NCBI GenBank assembly: GCA_030642185.1
Contig: DAOWOG010000124.1
Location: 1 to 5,312, forward strand
Direction of reading: 5' to 3'
Source of the DNA: Helicobacteraceae bacterium
GTDB lineage: Bacteria; Campylobacterota; Campylobacteria; Campylobacterales; Sulfurimonadaceae
Length of the DNA: 5,312 bases
A program made the translations under genes and the position numbers. Every line of letters begins with the position of its first letter. Position 1 is the stretch's first letter. The notes under the pieces were generated by a model. That model saw only the letters and a program-made list of their open reading frames with translations. It had not been told where the DNA came from and made no database searches. Positions 1 through 5,065 of this stretch are shown here, piece by piece.

Positions 1-629
1 GTATCAACAGAACGCGAGGGAATATTTAGTTTTTGTCCGCCTGTTGTATAAAAATCAAAAGATTTGATCTCACTATTGAGATGTGCAAGTAGGTAAATGA
101 CATCAGTAATGTCGACAACACCATCTCTGTTGACATCATATATAAAATTATCATTGCTGTTGAGGATGGCAGCGGACAGGAGTTTTAAATCTTCAAAGTT
201 GACTTCTGAATTGAAATCAATATCTGCCTTTAAAACATAATCTGAGTAATCCACAGTGCTGTTTTTAACAGAAACTATATGGCTTTTTAAAGCACCTCGA
301 GGAGCATAAGATGGAAGTGTGTCAGAAGGTGTTGAATTTTTAATTAAGTCGGCAATATAGCTTCCTAACAGTGAATAAAACTTACCTTCGTCATCTTTTG
401 CACTATCAAGGCTTTTTTGAACTTCCTCATACTGATTAACAAAAGCCGGAGGAAGCAGATAGACACTGCTCTTGTCAGTATTGTAATCATATAATAAGGC
501 TGCAGCACTACTGGAACTGCTGCTGGAACCTCCATTCGCAGCAGTAGTTGTTTCACTGCTGTTTCCACTGCCACACCCAATTAAAAATGCCGCCATGGCT
601 GCTAAAGAGAGCGTTAGAATTTTTTTCAT
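1..629 (-). CDS. Dockerin-domain lipoprotein with polyserine linker (3' end outside window)
   Basis: Not recognised as a named family. Translating from the ATG at 629 gives 209 open residues running off the left edge. Residues 1-18 are a lipoprotein signal peptide (Lys-Lys, hydrophobic stretch) with lipobox L-I-G-C at 16-19, so C19 should be lipidated and the protein anchored in the envelope. A seven-serine linker (35-41) follows. Residues about 45-130 resemble nothing I know. Residues about 132-186 hold two dockerin-type calcium loops: a degenerate one with D136, D138, N140, N144, D147, where Ser replaces the usual Gly, and a canonical one, DVNRDGVVDITD at 165-176, each followed by a hydrophobic helix. 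Dockerins usually sit at the C-terminus and bind cohesins; here the domain is internal, and no cohesin is visible. RBS GAGGA (636-640) lies 6 nt before the ATG. The signal region matches the neighbouring lipoprotein gene. The reading frame is near certain; the function is unknown. Confidence 0.88.
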   Translation of the reverse strand, partial: MKKILTLSLAAMAAFLIGCGSGNSSETTTAANGGSSSSSSSAAALLYDYNTDKSSVYLLPPAFVNQYEEVQKSLDSAKDDEGKFYSLLGSYIADLIKNSTPSDTLPSYAPRGALKSHIVSVKNSTVDYSDYVLKADIDFNSEVNFEDLKLLSAAILNSNDNFIYDVNRDGVVDITDVIYLLAHLNSEIKSFDFYTTGGQKLNIPSRSVD

Positions 630-647
630 CTTAAATCCTCAATCTAA

Positions 648-664
648 TATATAATTATTATAAC
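648..664 (-). promoter_or_regulatory. Predicted -10 region and AT-rich dyad upstream of the dockerin lipoprotein
   Basis: On the minus strand a perfect TATAAT (662 down to 657) lies 28 nt upstream of the ATG at 629, which would give a leader of roughly 20 nt. No convincing -35 box is present, as is usual in Campylobacterota. The box sits inside a 13-nt perfect dyad (TATAAT-T-ATTATA, 650-662) and fits the form GTTATA-N5-TATA that also occurs upstream of the second lipoprotein gene. Base composition alone could produce this. Confidence 0.5.
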
Positions 665-929
665 ATCAACTTACATTTGAGCTTAGTTAAGTAAAACAAA
701 AAGATATAATTGTATGAAAGGATGTAACATTTTATATTTTAGAGGTGCCCTTCAATGCCATTAAGCTAAGAAAGTAAAATGTCAAAAAAGGTGGCTAGAC
801 TACTTCGGGGGTGAGACTTTAGTCTTACTTTCAGGGCTTGACAGGCTTATTAATGCGACTAAAGTCGCATCCCCAAGAAAGAATAACTCTGAAATTATTA
901 TGTGGAAGAGCAGGGATAGTAAGATATTT
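665..929. other. Non-coding intergenic stretch between the two lipoprotein genes
   Basis: Together with its flanks this leaves about 360 bp without a gene. From left to right it holds the AT-rich upstream region of the dockerin lipoprotein (to about 740), the palindromic element, and a spacer before the terminator of the downstream lipoprotein gene. The only plus-strand ORFs, of 16 and 11 codons (714-764 and 779-814), lack ribosome-binding sites. It is about 130 bp longer than the equivalent gap upstream of the second lipoprotein gene, roughly what insertion of the palindromic element plus flanks would explain. Confidence 0.55.
803..877. repeat. REP/MITE-like nested palindromic element
   Basis: Two inverted copies of a G-rich foot plus hairpin face each other. 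The left copy has GGGGG (807-811) then GTGAGACT-TT-AGTCTTAC (811-828); the right copy has ATGCGACT-AA-AGTCGCAT (853-870) then CCCC (871-874). Each copy is itself a near-perfect hairpin with 8-bp arms, and the two together form one long imperfect stem from 803 to 877 (outer CTT/AAG, GGGG/CCCC, then an ACTTTAGT core) around a central loop of about 24 nt. This layout, a four-G foot next to a palindrome paired in opposite orientation, is that of REP/BIME elements mobilised by RAYT (TnpA-REP) transposases. No RAYT gene is in the window. It could also act as a transcription terminator or RNA-processing structure. The palindromes are plain in the sequence; the REP assignment is inferred. Confidence 0.7.
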
Positions 930-955
930 TTAAACCCCTGTTTATAGGGGTTTAA
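930..955 (-). terminator. Hairpin terminator after the polyserine lipoprotein gene
   Basis: A perfect 10-bp stem (930-939 pairing with 946-955, core AAACCCC/GGGGTTT) encloses a 6-nt loop. It begins 34 nt past the stop codon at 989. The U-rich side is part of the stem, so on either strand a G/C block is followed by TTT, and it may work in both directions. The distal U-tract is short, so efficiency is uncertain. Confidence 0.72.
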
Positions 956-972
956 TGATGTTGTTTAGGAGT
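932..972. repeat. 41-bp direct repeat, copy 1 (terminator-linked)
   Basis: Copy 1 of a repeat whose second copy is at 2206-2246. I count 36 of 41 identical positions: the hairpin arms match completely, four differences fall in the loop, and one lies in the following 20 bp. It ends 16 nt from the stop codon of the polyserine lipoprotein gene. Confidence 0.85.
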
Positions 973-988
973 CGAGAACCCTTATACT

Positions 989-2035
989 TTAATTACAGGT
1001 ATCGACCTGAGTGATAGTTTCTACATGCCAGTTATTGGCACAGTTCTTTTCTGAAAAGCAGGATTCGCCGACAACTATCTGATTACTGTCATTTATAGAT
1101 ATATTATTTGTGCCCGTATCTCCATCACCTGCAATGCCGCTCCATTTAAGTTCATGTGAATAGCTTTTGTCAATGACTTGAACATTGTTGCCTGTAAGTG
1201 TCAGTGTAGGTCCACTTGTATACTGTTTTTGTATGAAGCTGCCATCACATTCAAATTGAACAGACATCGTAATTGCATGTATGCCTTCTCTAGATATAAA
1301 TTGATAGCCCTTGACATCATCAGGAGTGTTGACCGTAAGCGCAGAAACGTTTCCTGCAGCTGATGATGAACTGGTACTGCTAACTGATGAGCTGCTGCTG
1401 GAAGAAGAGGTGCTACTGCTGCTGTCGCTGTTATTACTGCTGCTTGATGCACTTGAACTGTGATCATTGACTGAATCGCTGGCTGTAACATCAAAAACTA
1501 TTGATATTTTTTTAGTGCTGGTTGTGCCAGGAACAGCTATGGGAACATCGGTAATCGTCCCTTTGAGATGAATATTGAAACCATCATCGCTTGCTTCGGT
1601 AAGCTCAACATTGTAATGCTCAGTTGAAACATAATATTGTTCATCCACCTGATAAGATATCATGAGGGTATCTGATATGGTTCCCGTTGTAACCTGACCG
1701 TTTGTGAAAACAAAGCTAAAACCCAAACCATCTTGTTCACTCCTTGCGGTACCTACGGTAGGCCTTGCCCCAATAATAATTGTAATGGCATTGTTTATTC
1801 TTAGCACTGCAGCGCTGTTTGCAGCAAGTGAATGGTTGTCTGTTCTGGTGGTGTACCAGGTTTTGCTGACACCATCGACAGTGCTGTTTATTTCACCGCT
1901 TTGTGTAACACCTGAAGGGATACTGCTTGAACTGCTGCTGGAAGAAGGTGTGCCGCCACCACCGCTATCACCGCCGCCACAGCCGATTAAAAGTGCTGTC
2001 ATCGCTGCTAATGCGAGAGTTGAAATTGTTTTCAT
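989..2035 (-). CDS. Two-domain polyserine-linker lipoprotein, function unknown
   Basis: A complete 348-residue protein from the ATG at 2035, with RBS AAGGA (2042-2046) 6 nt upstream. A lipoprotein signal (1-18) with lipobox L-I-G-C at 16-19 predicts a lipid-anchored envelope protein. After C19 come a Gly-rich tether (20-28) and eight serines (31-38). Residues about 43-190 look like a beta-rich domain opening with G-x-I-x-S-x-V-D-G-x-x-K-x-W. A second, long serine-rich linker (193-226, broken by Asn, Asp, Thr and Val) leads to a C-terminal domain (about 229-348) with four cysteines (C263, C326, C332, C347) that could form disulfides in the periplasm or at the surface. I recognise neither domain. 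The Ser codons are mixed AGC, AGT and TCN, so the linkers are probably selected, not simple slippage products. The start region is paralogous to that of the dockerin lipoprotein downstream; the rest is not. The gene is flanked by two copies of a 41-bp repeat. Confidence 0.9.
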   Translation of the reverse strand: MKTISTLALAAMTALLIGCGGGDSGGGGTPSSSSSSSSIPSGVTQSGEINSTVDGVSKTWYTTRTDNHSLAANSAAVLRINNAITIIIGARPTVGTARSEQDGLGFSFVFTNGQVTTGTISDTLMISYQVDEQYYVSTEHYNVELTEASDDGFNIHLKGTITDVPIAVPGTTSTKKISIVFDVTASDSVNDHSSSASSSSNNSDSSSSTSSSSSSSSVSSTSSSSAAGNVSALTVNTPDDVKGYQFISREGIHAITMSVQFECDGSFIQKQYTSGPTLTLTGNNVQVIDKSYSHELKWSGIAGDGDTGTNNISINDSNQIVVGESCFSEKNCANNWHVETITQVDTCN

Positions 2036-2055
2036 TTTAGATCCTTCAACATTAA

Positions 2056-2105
2056 GATATAAAGAGTATAACTAAAGGTTGTCTTAAAGTTATATTAAAT
2101 ATAAC
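2056..2105 (-). promoter_or_regulatory. Predicted promoter and operator-like dyads of the polyserine lipoprotein gene
   Basis: On the minus strand a -10-like TATACT lies at 2070-2065, 30 nt before the ATG. Just upstream is a perfect 17-nt palindrome GTTATATTTAATATAAC (2089-2105). A related half-perfect site, GTTATA-N5-TATATC, covers the -10 (2056-2072). The two centres are 33 bp apart, close to three helical turns. This layout would suit a dimeric regulator, but the DNA is very AT-rich and chance is a serious alternative. No -35 box is evident. Confidence 0.4.
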
Positions 2106-2205
2106 AAAAAAAAGATAACTTTCTTAAAATGTAATATTTTAAAATAACAATAGAGCTCTGGTAAGAAAAAGGTTAAAGAGGATCTGAATTTTTGAAGATG
2201 CTTTG

Positions 2206-2227
2206 AAACCCCTTGTTGAAGGGGTTT
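2206..2227 (-). terminator. Hairpin terminator after the hsrA-like gene
   Basis: A perfect 9-bp stem (2206-2214 with 2219-2227, AAACCCCTT/AAGGGGTTT) around a 4-nt loop, starting 19 nt beyond the regulator's stop codon. It has the same arms as the hairpin after the polyserine lipoprotein gene. The U-tract past the stem is poor, so some read-through into the lipoprotein gene is possible. Confidence 0.72.
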
Positions 2228-2246
2228 AATGATGTAGTTTAGGAGT
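2206..2246. repeat. 41-bp direct repeat, copy 2 (terminator-linked)
   Basis: Second copy of the repeat at 932-972. Its right end touches the last base of the regulator's stop codon (2246), so the repeat is in effect the regulator's natural 3' flank. That makes this copy the likelier original. Confidence 0.85.
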
Positions 2247-2917
2247 TATATTTCTTTTGGAAAACAAAAGCGATATCCGCGGCGACGTACTGTCTCAATC
2301 GTAGTAATATGTAGAGGCTTGTCCATTTTCTGACGGATCTGGTTGATCGCAACCTCGATGACATTTGGAGTCACCAGTTCAGGTTCTTCCCAAATGGCGT
2401 CAAGCAGCTGCTCTTTAGAGACGATTTGATCACGGTGGCGTGCCAGGTGTGTCAGAACTTCGAAAGGCTTGCCTTTGAGTTCAATCTCTTTGTCTTTGTA
2501 GATGATCTTCTCTTCTTCAGGATTGATCATGAGATCCTCGATTTCAATGATATTGCTGCCGCCAAAACGAAGACGTGCTTCAAGACGTGCAACAAGTACG
2601 TCAAAATCAAACGGTTTACGGATATAATCATCTGCACCCGCTTTAAGTGCCGTGATTTCACTTTCATTGTCATCACGTGTTGATAAAACAACAACCGAAG
2701 TTTTTGGTGTGTTAGTCTTGATATCGGGAATGATATCAACACTGTTGCCATCCGGCAGCATCCAGTCCATCAGAACAAGATCATAATTGCGAATATCAAG
2801 ATAGTATTCACCATCCTTGAGTGTTTCAACAACATCGCTTTGATAACCGAATTCTTTCAGGCCTTCAGCCAGTGTTTTATTCAGTGTCACTTCATCTTCT
2901 ATAATCAAAATGCGCAT
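2246..2917 (-). CDS. hsrA: HsrA-like OmpR-family response regulator
   Basis: A 223-residue two-domain regulator. The receiver domain (about 1-118) carries the acidic pair D8/E9, phosphoacceptor D51 (in LVLMDWMLPDG), T80 and K101, so it appears phosphorylatable. The C-terminal winged helix (about 125-223) contains the HsrA signature KGKPFEVLTHLARHRDQ, then VEVAINQIRQKMDKP and ETVRRRGYRFC, essentially the same as H. pylori HP1043 as I recall it. HsrA/CosR proteins are essential homeostatic regulators of energy metabolism and oxidative-stress genes in Campylobacterota. H. pylori HsrA works without phosphorylation and lacks the canonical Asp, so the intact site here is notable. No histidine kinase is adjacent, so it is an orphan. 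RBS GAAGG (2924-2928) lies 6 nt from the ATG. It sits downstream of folB with an 81-bp gap that holds its own promoter. Confidence 0.95.
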   Translation of the reverse strand: MRILIIEDEVTLNKTLAEGLKEFGYQSDVVETLKDGEYYLDIRNYDLVLMDWMLPDGNSVDIIPDIKTNTPKTSVVVLSTRDDNESEITALKAGADDYIRKPFDFDVLVARLEARLRFGGSNIIEIEDLMINPEEEKIIYKDKEIELKGKPFEVLTHLARHRDQIVSKEQLLDAIWEEPELVTPNVIEVAINQIRQKMDKPLHITTIETVRRRGYRFCFPKEI

Positions 2918-2952
2918 ATATTACCTTCAATATGTGAGTTTGTAATTTTGAA

Positions 2953-2958
2953 ATTATA
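2953..2958 (-). promoter_or_regulatory. Predicted -10 box of the hsrA-like gene
   Basis: Minus-strand TATAAT, preceded by GC as is common for epsilonproteobacterial sigma-70 promoters, 36 nt upstream of the regulator's ATG. No -35 match. It lies in the gap after folB, where I see no clear terminator, so the regulator may be read both from here and from plsY-folB transcripts. Confidence 0.6.
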
Positions 2959-2998
2959 GCACAGTTTTAGGAAGATTTAATATTTTTTTCAAGTTTCT

Positions 2999-3322
2999 TT
3001 AATAATTGAGTTTCTGAGTGACGCTGACCCGACAATCAGGGAGTATATCGGGTTTAGAGATTGTTAAGCTTAACGATGTTATTTGAGGAAAGTCAAGTTT
3101 TAATGAGTTTTGCAAAGAAATTACCGCTTCTTCGATGAGCTCGAATTCATGTTTTTTCATTGAGGTTTTGATGTGCTCCGCCACTTGGGAATAATCAATG
3201 AATTTACTTTTATAGGTATAAGTGATCTCAGTGTCTATGATCACTTTTTGAGGTCTATGACGCTCAAAATCCAAGATGCCGATGATGCACTCAAAGACAA
3301 GTGTATCAATATTGATGGTCAT
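2999..3322 (-). CDS. folB: Dihydroneopterin aldolase FolB
   Basis: A 107-residue protein of the FolB family. It cleaves 7,8-dihydroneopterin to 6-hydroxymethyl-dihydropterin and glycolaldehyde in cytoplasmic folate synthesis. Visible family features are G-I-L-D-F-E-R followed by Q-K-V-I-I-D (15-30; E20 matches the substrate-side Glu region), the L-I-E motif (62-64) that holds the pterin-anchoring Glu, and the K-P pair at 90-91 with the catalytic Lys. The length is slightly short for the family (usually about 115-120). The ATG at 3322 overlaps the plsY stop by four bases (ATGA), which implies translational coupling. A GAGGAG Shine-Dalgarno (3334-3339) lies inside plsY, 11 nt upstream, somewhat far. 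The catalytic roles are known for the family and assigned here by position. Confidence 0.9.
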   Translation of the reverse strand: MTINIDTLVFECIIGILDFERHRPQKVIIDTEITYTYKSKFIDYSQVAEHIKTSMKKHEFELIEEAVISLQNSLKLDFPQITSLSLTISKPDILPDCRVSVTQKLNY

Positions 3323-3933
3323 GCGACGCGCTTCTCCTCACCTTTAACAAGACGGACAATGTTGGGAATATGTTTGTAAAACAGGATCAGAACAATGATG
3401 ACGACAGGAGCATGTGCCATCTCCGGATGGACAAAAAAGCTGCTGATAAGCAGTGCCGCTACACCCAGCAGTGATGAGATAGAAGAGATCTTGATTGTTT
3501 TAGCGGCAATTGCCCAAACCACAAGTGCAATCATTGTTTCGACCGGAAGCATAAAGAGCATGACGCCCATACCGGTTGCGATACCTTTGCCGCCTTCAAA
3601 CCAGAGGTAGGGACTGAAACAGTGTCCTGCGACCGCGAGTACCGCAATACCCCATAATGTAGCGTCACTGATACCGAACATATTGGCCACAACTAAAACA
3701 GCGATGCCCTTTAAAGCATCAAGGGCCAATGTCGCTGCACCGAGCTTTTTGGCAAGACCGGGATTCTGCTCTTTAACGACGCGTAAAACATTGGTGGCAC
3801 CGATACTTTGAGAACCGCTCTCTTTTACATTCACACCGGCAAAAAACTTGGCCAAAAGCAATCCAAAAGGAATGCCGCCGATGAGATAGGCCGCTATAAA
3901 AAATTGTGCATTCGTATTGGTCAGAAAATCCAT
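3319..3933 (-). CDS. plsY: Glycerol-3-phosphate acyltransferase PlsY
   Basis: A 204-residue integral membrane enzyme that transfers acyl groups from acyl-phosphate (made by PlsX) to glycerol-3-phosphate, giving lysophosphatidic acid, the first step of phospholipid synthesis. Several hydrophobic segments are evident (about 10-30, 66-85, 92-108, 118-143, 152-168, 176-186). The three cytoplasmic PlsY motifs are present: S-I-G-A-T-N-V-L-R (43-51), G-H-C-F-S-P-Y-L-W-F-E-G-G-K-G (103-117), and the C-terminal K-H-I-P-N-I-V-R-L-V-K-G-E-E (187-200). I chose the ATG at 3933, not the in-frame TTG at 3951, because AAGGA (3939-3943) sits 5 nt before it. It overlaps folB by four bases. The upstream gap is shared with the divergent nadA gene. 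Confidence 0.93.
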   Translation of the reverse strand: MDFLTNTNAQFFIAAYLIGGIPFGLLLAKFFAGVNVKESGSQSIGATNVLRVVKEQNPGLAKKLGAATLALDALKGIAVLVVANMFGISDATLWGIAVLAVAGHCFSPYLWFEGGKGIATGMGVMLFMLPVETMIALVVWAIAAKTIKISSISSLLGVAALLISSFFVHPEMAHAPVVIIVLILFYKHIPNIVRLVKGEEKRVA

Positions 3934-3993
3934 AAAAGTCCTTAAAGTCAAACATTTAGATCTGCGAAAAAATGATTTTACTTAAAAATTCGT

Positions 3994-3999
3994 TATAAT
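3994..3999 (+). promoter_or_regulatory. Predicted -10 box of nadA-nadC
   Basis: Plus-strand TATAAT in the 133-bp divergent gap, 67 nt upstream of the nadA TTG, giving a leader of about 60 nt. A minus-strand TATAAC (3997 to 3992) overlaps it and could belong to plsY, as could TAAAAT at 3980-3975. No -35 box is obvious for either direction. Confidence 0.55.
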
Positions 4000-4043
4000 C
4001 GCATTAATATTATTTCTGGTCAAAGTGCTTTTAGGAGTATTTT

Positions 4044-4070
4044 TTGGCGCGAATTAAGGACAGTGCTTGA
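4044..4070 (+). CDS. Possible 8-codon leader ORF coupled to nadA
   Basis: A good Shine-Dalgarno AGGAG (4033-4037) has no long gene in register. Six bases later a TTG opens an ORF encoding MARIKDSA, ending in TGA at 4068-4070. That TGA overlaps the nadA TTG start (4067-4069) as TTGA, the typical overlap of translationally coupled genes. Whether it is translated is unknown. The peptide shows no run of a regulatory amino acid, so classic attenuation is not indicated. The spare SD could instead be chance in a purine-rich leader. Confidence 0.35.
   Translation: MARIKDSA
4056..4060 (+). promoter_or_regulatory. Shine-Dalgarno that fixes the nadA TTG start
   Basis: AAGGA lies 6 nt before the TTG at 4067. 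An in-frame stop (4055-4057) lies just upstream and no in-frame ATG occurs until residue 36, past the conserved HFYQ motif, so TTG is the only sensible start. Confidence 0.75.
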
Positions 4071-5065
4071 ATTATACGACTGAAGAGTTGAAAGCAAAAA
4101 TTATTGATTTGAAAAAGCGTTTGGACGTGACGGTAGTTTCGCATTTTTATCAGCGTGACGAGGTGTTTGAGATGGGTGACATTACAGGTGATTCACTTGA
4201 ACTGGCCAAAAAAACGATGGAGGATGATTCTGCGTTTGTTGTCTTCTGCGGCGTGGCATTTATGGGTGAGAGTGTCAAGGTCCTAAATCCTGAGAAACGT
4301 GTTGTCATGCCGAAGCAGGCGTGTTGCTCTATGGCCCGCATGATCGATACCCTCTATTATGACGAATCGGTCAGGGCGATGGAGACAGCAGGCATTGCGA
4401 AAGAGAATATCCTGCCGATTACCTACATCAATTCCAATGCGGATGTCAAAGCAAAAGTCGGTGAGATGGGCGGTATGGTCTGTACGAGTTCCAATGCCAA
4501 AATGATCATTGAAGCCGCGTTGAAAGAGAATAAAAAGATACTGTTTATTCCGGATCGCTGTCTGGGACAAAACATCGCCAATATGATGGGACTTAAATCG
4601 GCAGTCATTGGAATAGATGAAAACATTGCGGATGCCGATATCATCTGTTATGACGGTTTCTGCTCGGTACATCAGCTTTTTAGCATAGATGACATTAACT
4701 TCTATCGCAAAAAATTTCCGGGAATCAAGATCGCGGTTCACCCGGAATGTGATCCGGCGCTTTGTGACAAAGCAGATTTTGTCGGTTCTACTTCGCAGTT
4801 GATCAAATATATTCAGGAACTTCCCGAAGAGCAGAAAGTAGCTGTCGGAACAGAATTTAATCTTGTAAATCGTCTGCGTCAGAAAAACACTTATGTTCTT
4901 TCTTCAACTAAACCGGAATGTCCGACAATGAATGAGACGACACTCGAAGATCTTTATTTGACATTGAAATCGATTGAAGAGAGCGCACCGATTAATGAAG
5001 TTACTATTGACGCAAACACACAGAAATGGGCAAAAATAGCACTTGAACGGATGATGGCACTATGA
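4067..5065 (+). CDS. nadA: Quinolinate synthase NadA
   Basis: A 332-residue cytoplasmic [4Fe-4S] enzyme that condenses iminoaspartate with dihydroxyacetone phosphate to quinolinate, in de novo NAD synthesis. Family features in order: H-F-Y-Q (26-29), F-C-G-V-A-F-M-G-E (60-68), A-C-C-S-M-A (85-90), Y-I-N-S-N-A (120-125), C-T-S-S-N-A (139-144), P-D-R-C-L-G-Q-N (162-169), G-F-C-S-V-H (197-202), H-P-E-C (225-228), G-S-T-S (240-243), V-G-T-E (260-263), and K-P-E-C-P-T-M-N-E-T-T-L (282-293). The family uses three cysteine ligands; by position these are most likely C87 (or C86), C199 and C285. The start is TTG. The stop overlaps the nadC ATG. No nadB is in view, so the iminoaspartate source (NadB, or an aspartate dehydrogenase) must lie elsewhere. 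Confidence 0.96.
   Translation: MNYTTEELKAKIIDLKKRLDVTVVSHFYQRDEVFEMGDITGDSLELAKKTMEDDSAFVVFCGVAFMGESVKVLNPEKRVVMPKQACCSMARMIDTLYYDESVRAMETAGIAKENILPITYINSNADVKAKVGEMGGMVCTSSNAKMIIEAALKENKKILFIPDRCLGQNIANMMGLKSAVIGIDENIADADIICYDGFCSVHQLFSIDDINFYRKKFPGIKIAVHPECDPALCDKADFVGSTSQLIKYIQELPEEQKVAVGTEFNLVNRLRQKNTYVLSSTKPECPTMNETTLEDLYLTLKSIEESAPINEVTIDANTQKWAKIALERMMAL

Noticed and set aside
365..580. 71-residue minus-strand ORF
   Set aside because: It is the out-of-frame shadow of the dockerin lipoprotein, whose frame has a signal peptide, lipobox and RBS and stays open to the window edge.
714..764. 16-codon plus-strand ORF in the lipoprotein gap
   Set aside because: No ribosome-binding site and no recognisable sequence; expected by chance in AT-rich DNA.
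779..814. 11-codon plus-strand ORF (MSKKVARLLRG)
   Set aside because: No convincing Shine-Dalgarno, and it ends inside the palindromic element.
1357..1460. Triplet-like CTG repeats taken as a CRISPR or minisatellite
   Set aside because: They are irregular Ser codons in a coding linker, without repeat-spacer periodicity.
1704..2075. 123-residue plus-strand ORF
   Set aside because: Antisense to the polyserine lipoprotein; its proline and leucine runs are the complement of Gly and Ser codons, and it has no supporting RBS.
3934..3951. Upstream TTG start for plsY giving six extra residues
   Set aside because: The ATG at 3933 has AAGGA at ideal spacing, and PlsY begins shortly before its first membrane segment.
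4000..4066. NAD-sensing riboswitch upstream of nadA
   Set aside because: The leader is only about 60 nt, and I see no strong paired structure resembling a known riboswitch.
4283..4741. 152-residue minus-strand ORF (and a similar one at 4954-5292)
   Set aside because: Antisense to the strongly conserved nadA and nadC genes; no family resemblance.
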